Source of the DNA: Phycisphaerae bacterium
GTDB lineage: Bacteria; Planctomycetota; Phycisphaerae; Sedimentisphaerales; Anaerohalosphaeraceae
Assembly (NCBI GenBank): GCA_018052735.1
Contig: JAGPMT010000007.1
Span: forward strand, 29,622 to 93,621
Direction: 5' to 3'
DNA: 64,000 nucleotides
The translations under genes and the position numbers were made by a program. Position 1 is the first letter of the stretch. The number at the start of each line of letters is the position of its first letter. The notes below the pieces were generated by a model. That model saw only the letters and a list, made by a program, of their open reading frames with translations, searched no databases and was not told where the DNA came from. Shown in pieces: positions 62,858-64,000 of this stretch.

Positions 62858-63584
62858 AGGATACTCCCCAGCAGATAAAACAGTCTTGATAGGGTTGCCG
62901 TTTGGTGTTCCAGAAACCGGGCAGGCGCATCAGCCGCTCGGGATTTTTGATGGCCTTGTCCGCCCCCAGCCGCTCGTTGAGCTGCGACTGAATCCGCTGC
63001 CACAAAACCAAGTCGTCCAGCGGCTCATCCAGACGCCAATAGAGATGAATCCCGTGGCCGCTGTGGACGGCCAGCGTCGGCTCGGGCAGTCCGGCCGCCA
63101 TCAGGTCGGTATAGACAAACTCAAAGCGGCCGCAGCCGTCGCCCGGTTCGACATCATCCATATCCGCAAACAGACACCGTGCCAGCCGCACATTGCTGTC
63201 GCCGCTGCAGCCGGACTGCCGGCGGGGATTGACGCCAAAATAGATGCCAAAACCCTGCCGGTTGAGGGCGGCCAGTTCGTCGGCCATTGCCGGCAGGTCC
63301 GCAGCCGGCGTCCAGCGCTTCACAATGCGCATCCGCCGGCACCGGGCGCCAATGGCACGAAGTTCCACAATATCGGCCGGCTCAAACAGCAGTCCGGCGA
63401 CGGCTTGAATATCCCTCACTGTCGGGCTTTGCACCCCCGCCGACTGCGCTTCCGACGGCCTTCTGGGATTGCCGCTGCCGGCGACGGATAGGCTAGCGCC
63501 CAAACCTGCCCCCTGCGTCGGCCGGCTGCTCCAGAACCGGCTCGATGGCTGCCGGATGCGTTGGATTTGATTTGCCTGCGGCAT
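62835..63584 (-). CDS. Archaeo-eukaryotic-type / RepB-like primase
   Basis: 249 residues. After a ~50-residue polar N terminus, the AEP/RepB primase core is visible: metal-binding 'RCLFADMDDVEPGDG', 'LAVHSGHGIHLYWRLDEPL' (catalytic His with YW) and 'RLMRLPGFWNTKRQPYQD' (the RLPGxxNxK block). It would prime replication of the element together with the overlapping helicase. It ends shortly after the core, so any C-terminal accessory domain must come from the helicase chain. AAAAGGG eight bases before the ATG. First of the two-gene unit. Confidence 0.85.
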   Translation of the reverse strand: MPQANQIQRIRQPSSRFWSSRPTQGAGLGASLSVAGSGNPRRPSEAQSAGVQSPTVRDIQAVAGLLFEPADIVELRAIGARCRRMRIVKRWTPAADLPAMADELAALNRQGFGIYFGVNPRRQSGCSGDSNVRLARCLFADMDDVEPGDGCGRFEFVYTDLMAAGLPEPTLAVHSGHGIHLYWRLDEPLDDLVLWQRIQSQLNERLGADKAIKNPERLMRLPGFWNTKRQPYQDCFICWGVSYANGKIV

Positions 63585-63882
63585 TGTTTTAGCCCTTTTC
63601 TCCCTTGTTGCTGCTGCTTATACCATCTTTTTTCCTTCTCTTGTTTCCGGCTGCCCCGCTGCAATCGTATCCAGCAGCACGGCTGCCACTGCCGCCGCAT
63701 AAGCCCGATAAGCCATCCGGGCCGCTGGGGGACTAATATACTGTGTCCGCCCCTGCAAAGCAACAAGAAAATGCTAATACAAAAAAATATTTGTTAATTA
63801 TCTAACAGAACATTCAGGATATATTATTCATTGATTGGCTGATGCCACCGTTATTTACATACGGCTTGCGGCGGGGATTGCA
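63585..63882. other. Upstream region of the primase-helicase operon
   Basis: About 300 bases without a credible gene. The part nearest the primase start is C/T-rich; 63770-63840 is very AT-rich and likely holds the operon promoter, although I could not pick one convincing -35/-10 pair. It leads into repeat copy 2. Confidence 0.5.
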
Positions 63883-64000
63883 TCTGAGACCTGTAAATAC
63901 CTGCGCCTATGGATTTTTAGCTCATTATCCATAGGCACAGACTGTGAGTATGGATTTTTAGCCAAATTTTCCATAGATACAGGTATTTACATATATTCAC
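63883..64000. repeat. 118-bp nested palindromic repeat, copy 2 (runs to window edge)
   Basis: Same orientation as copy 1, offset 2559 bp. Differences: A for G in the left outer arm, A for G in the right inner arm (giving TCCATAGGCACAG), and G for A in the spacer between the TATGGA/TCCATA arms. In this copy the outer arms GTAAATACCTG (63893-63903) and CAGGTATTTAC (63980-63990) are a perfect 11-bp inverted repeat. Homology is still continuing at the last base, so the true repeat may be longer. Confidence 0.85.

Noticed and set aside
63416..63766. Minus-strand 116-codon frame upstream of and overlapping the primase
   Set aside because: Arg/Gln-rich out-of-frame translation overlapping the primase N terminus, which has its own good ribosome site.
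61324..64000. CRISPR array or insertion sequence
   Set aside because: Only two long copies of the repeat are seen with genes between them; no short regular spacers, no transposase and no short target-site duplication.

Overview
The window reads as a chromosomal segment of an anaerobic, Gram-negative member of the Planctomycetota, most likely class Phycisphaerae (Sedimentisphaerales-like). This is an inference from gene content: lipid A genes (lpxD, lpxI) with a heptosyltransferase-like enzyme, a Tat-exported Gfo/Idh/MocA oxidoreductase, the FeS/NAD-type dihydroorotate dehydrogenase pair PyrK-PyrD, an alternative-heme AhbA/AhbB-like protein, an ECF sigma operon, a very large alpha-amylase/glycogen-synthase fusion and a topoisomerase VI B subunit. 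The left 15 kb or so is visibly more A+T rich than the right half, where GCCGGC-type words are very common.

Layout, left to right. 0-9 kb: a flippase-like membrane protein, hisI, a candidate structured small RNA, a PIN/TRAM protein with a PatB-like lyase, an iron-sulphur corrinoid-activation-type protein, an overlooked 26-residue very basic peptide gene on the minus strand, and an ECF sigma / anti-sigma / exported coiled-coil operon. 9-17.6 kb: a strong promoter and terminator-like leader in front of pyrK-pyrD, then a plus-strand run of small conserved proteins, a transglutaminase-like/TPR protein, an AsmA-like protein, a GT9 glycosyltransferase, lpxD and lpxI. 17.6-29 kb (minus strand): the 1835-residue glycogen enzyme and a TolC-HlyD-ATPase-MacB efflux operon whose HlyD carries EF-hands. 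29-32.4 kb (minus): pyrR-pyrB-pyrC plus a NYN RNase. 32.5-37 kb: a subtilase with an atypical active site, a pteridine-reductase-like SDR, pdxJ-dapA. 37-44.5 kb (minus): YjdF-like protein, CDF metal exporter, phosphohexomutase, TopoVI-B, serA, a lipoprotein and a DUF2752 protein. 44.5-61 kb: inositol monophosphatase, a thioredoxin-fusion protein, fused AhbA/AhbB, ahcY, clpB, several membrane or exported proteins, lon, then tRNA-Asp(GTC).

61-64 kb is the accessory part. Just past tRNA-Asp lie two 118-bp direct copies (3 differences) of a nested palindromic repeat, 2559 bp apart. They flank two minus-strand genes, an archaeo-eukaryotic-type (RepB-like) primase and a RepA-like RecA-fold helicase. 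The second copy runs into the window edge. This looks like a unit of a small replicating or integrated element, and it is the best candidate here for something undescribed. No integrase, CRISPR array or classical insertion sequence is visible.

Pyrimidine synthesis is split between two loci (pyrK-pyrD; pyrR-pyrB-pyrC). The lipid A and heptosyltransferase genes point to a real outer membrane, which fits the TolC-type efflux operon, the lipoproteins and the exported proteins.
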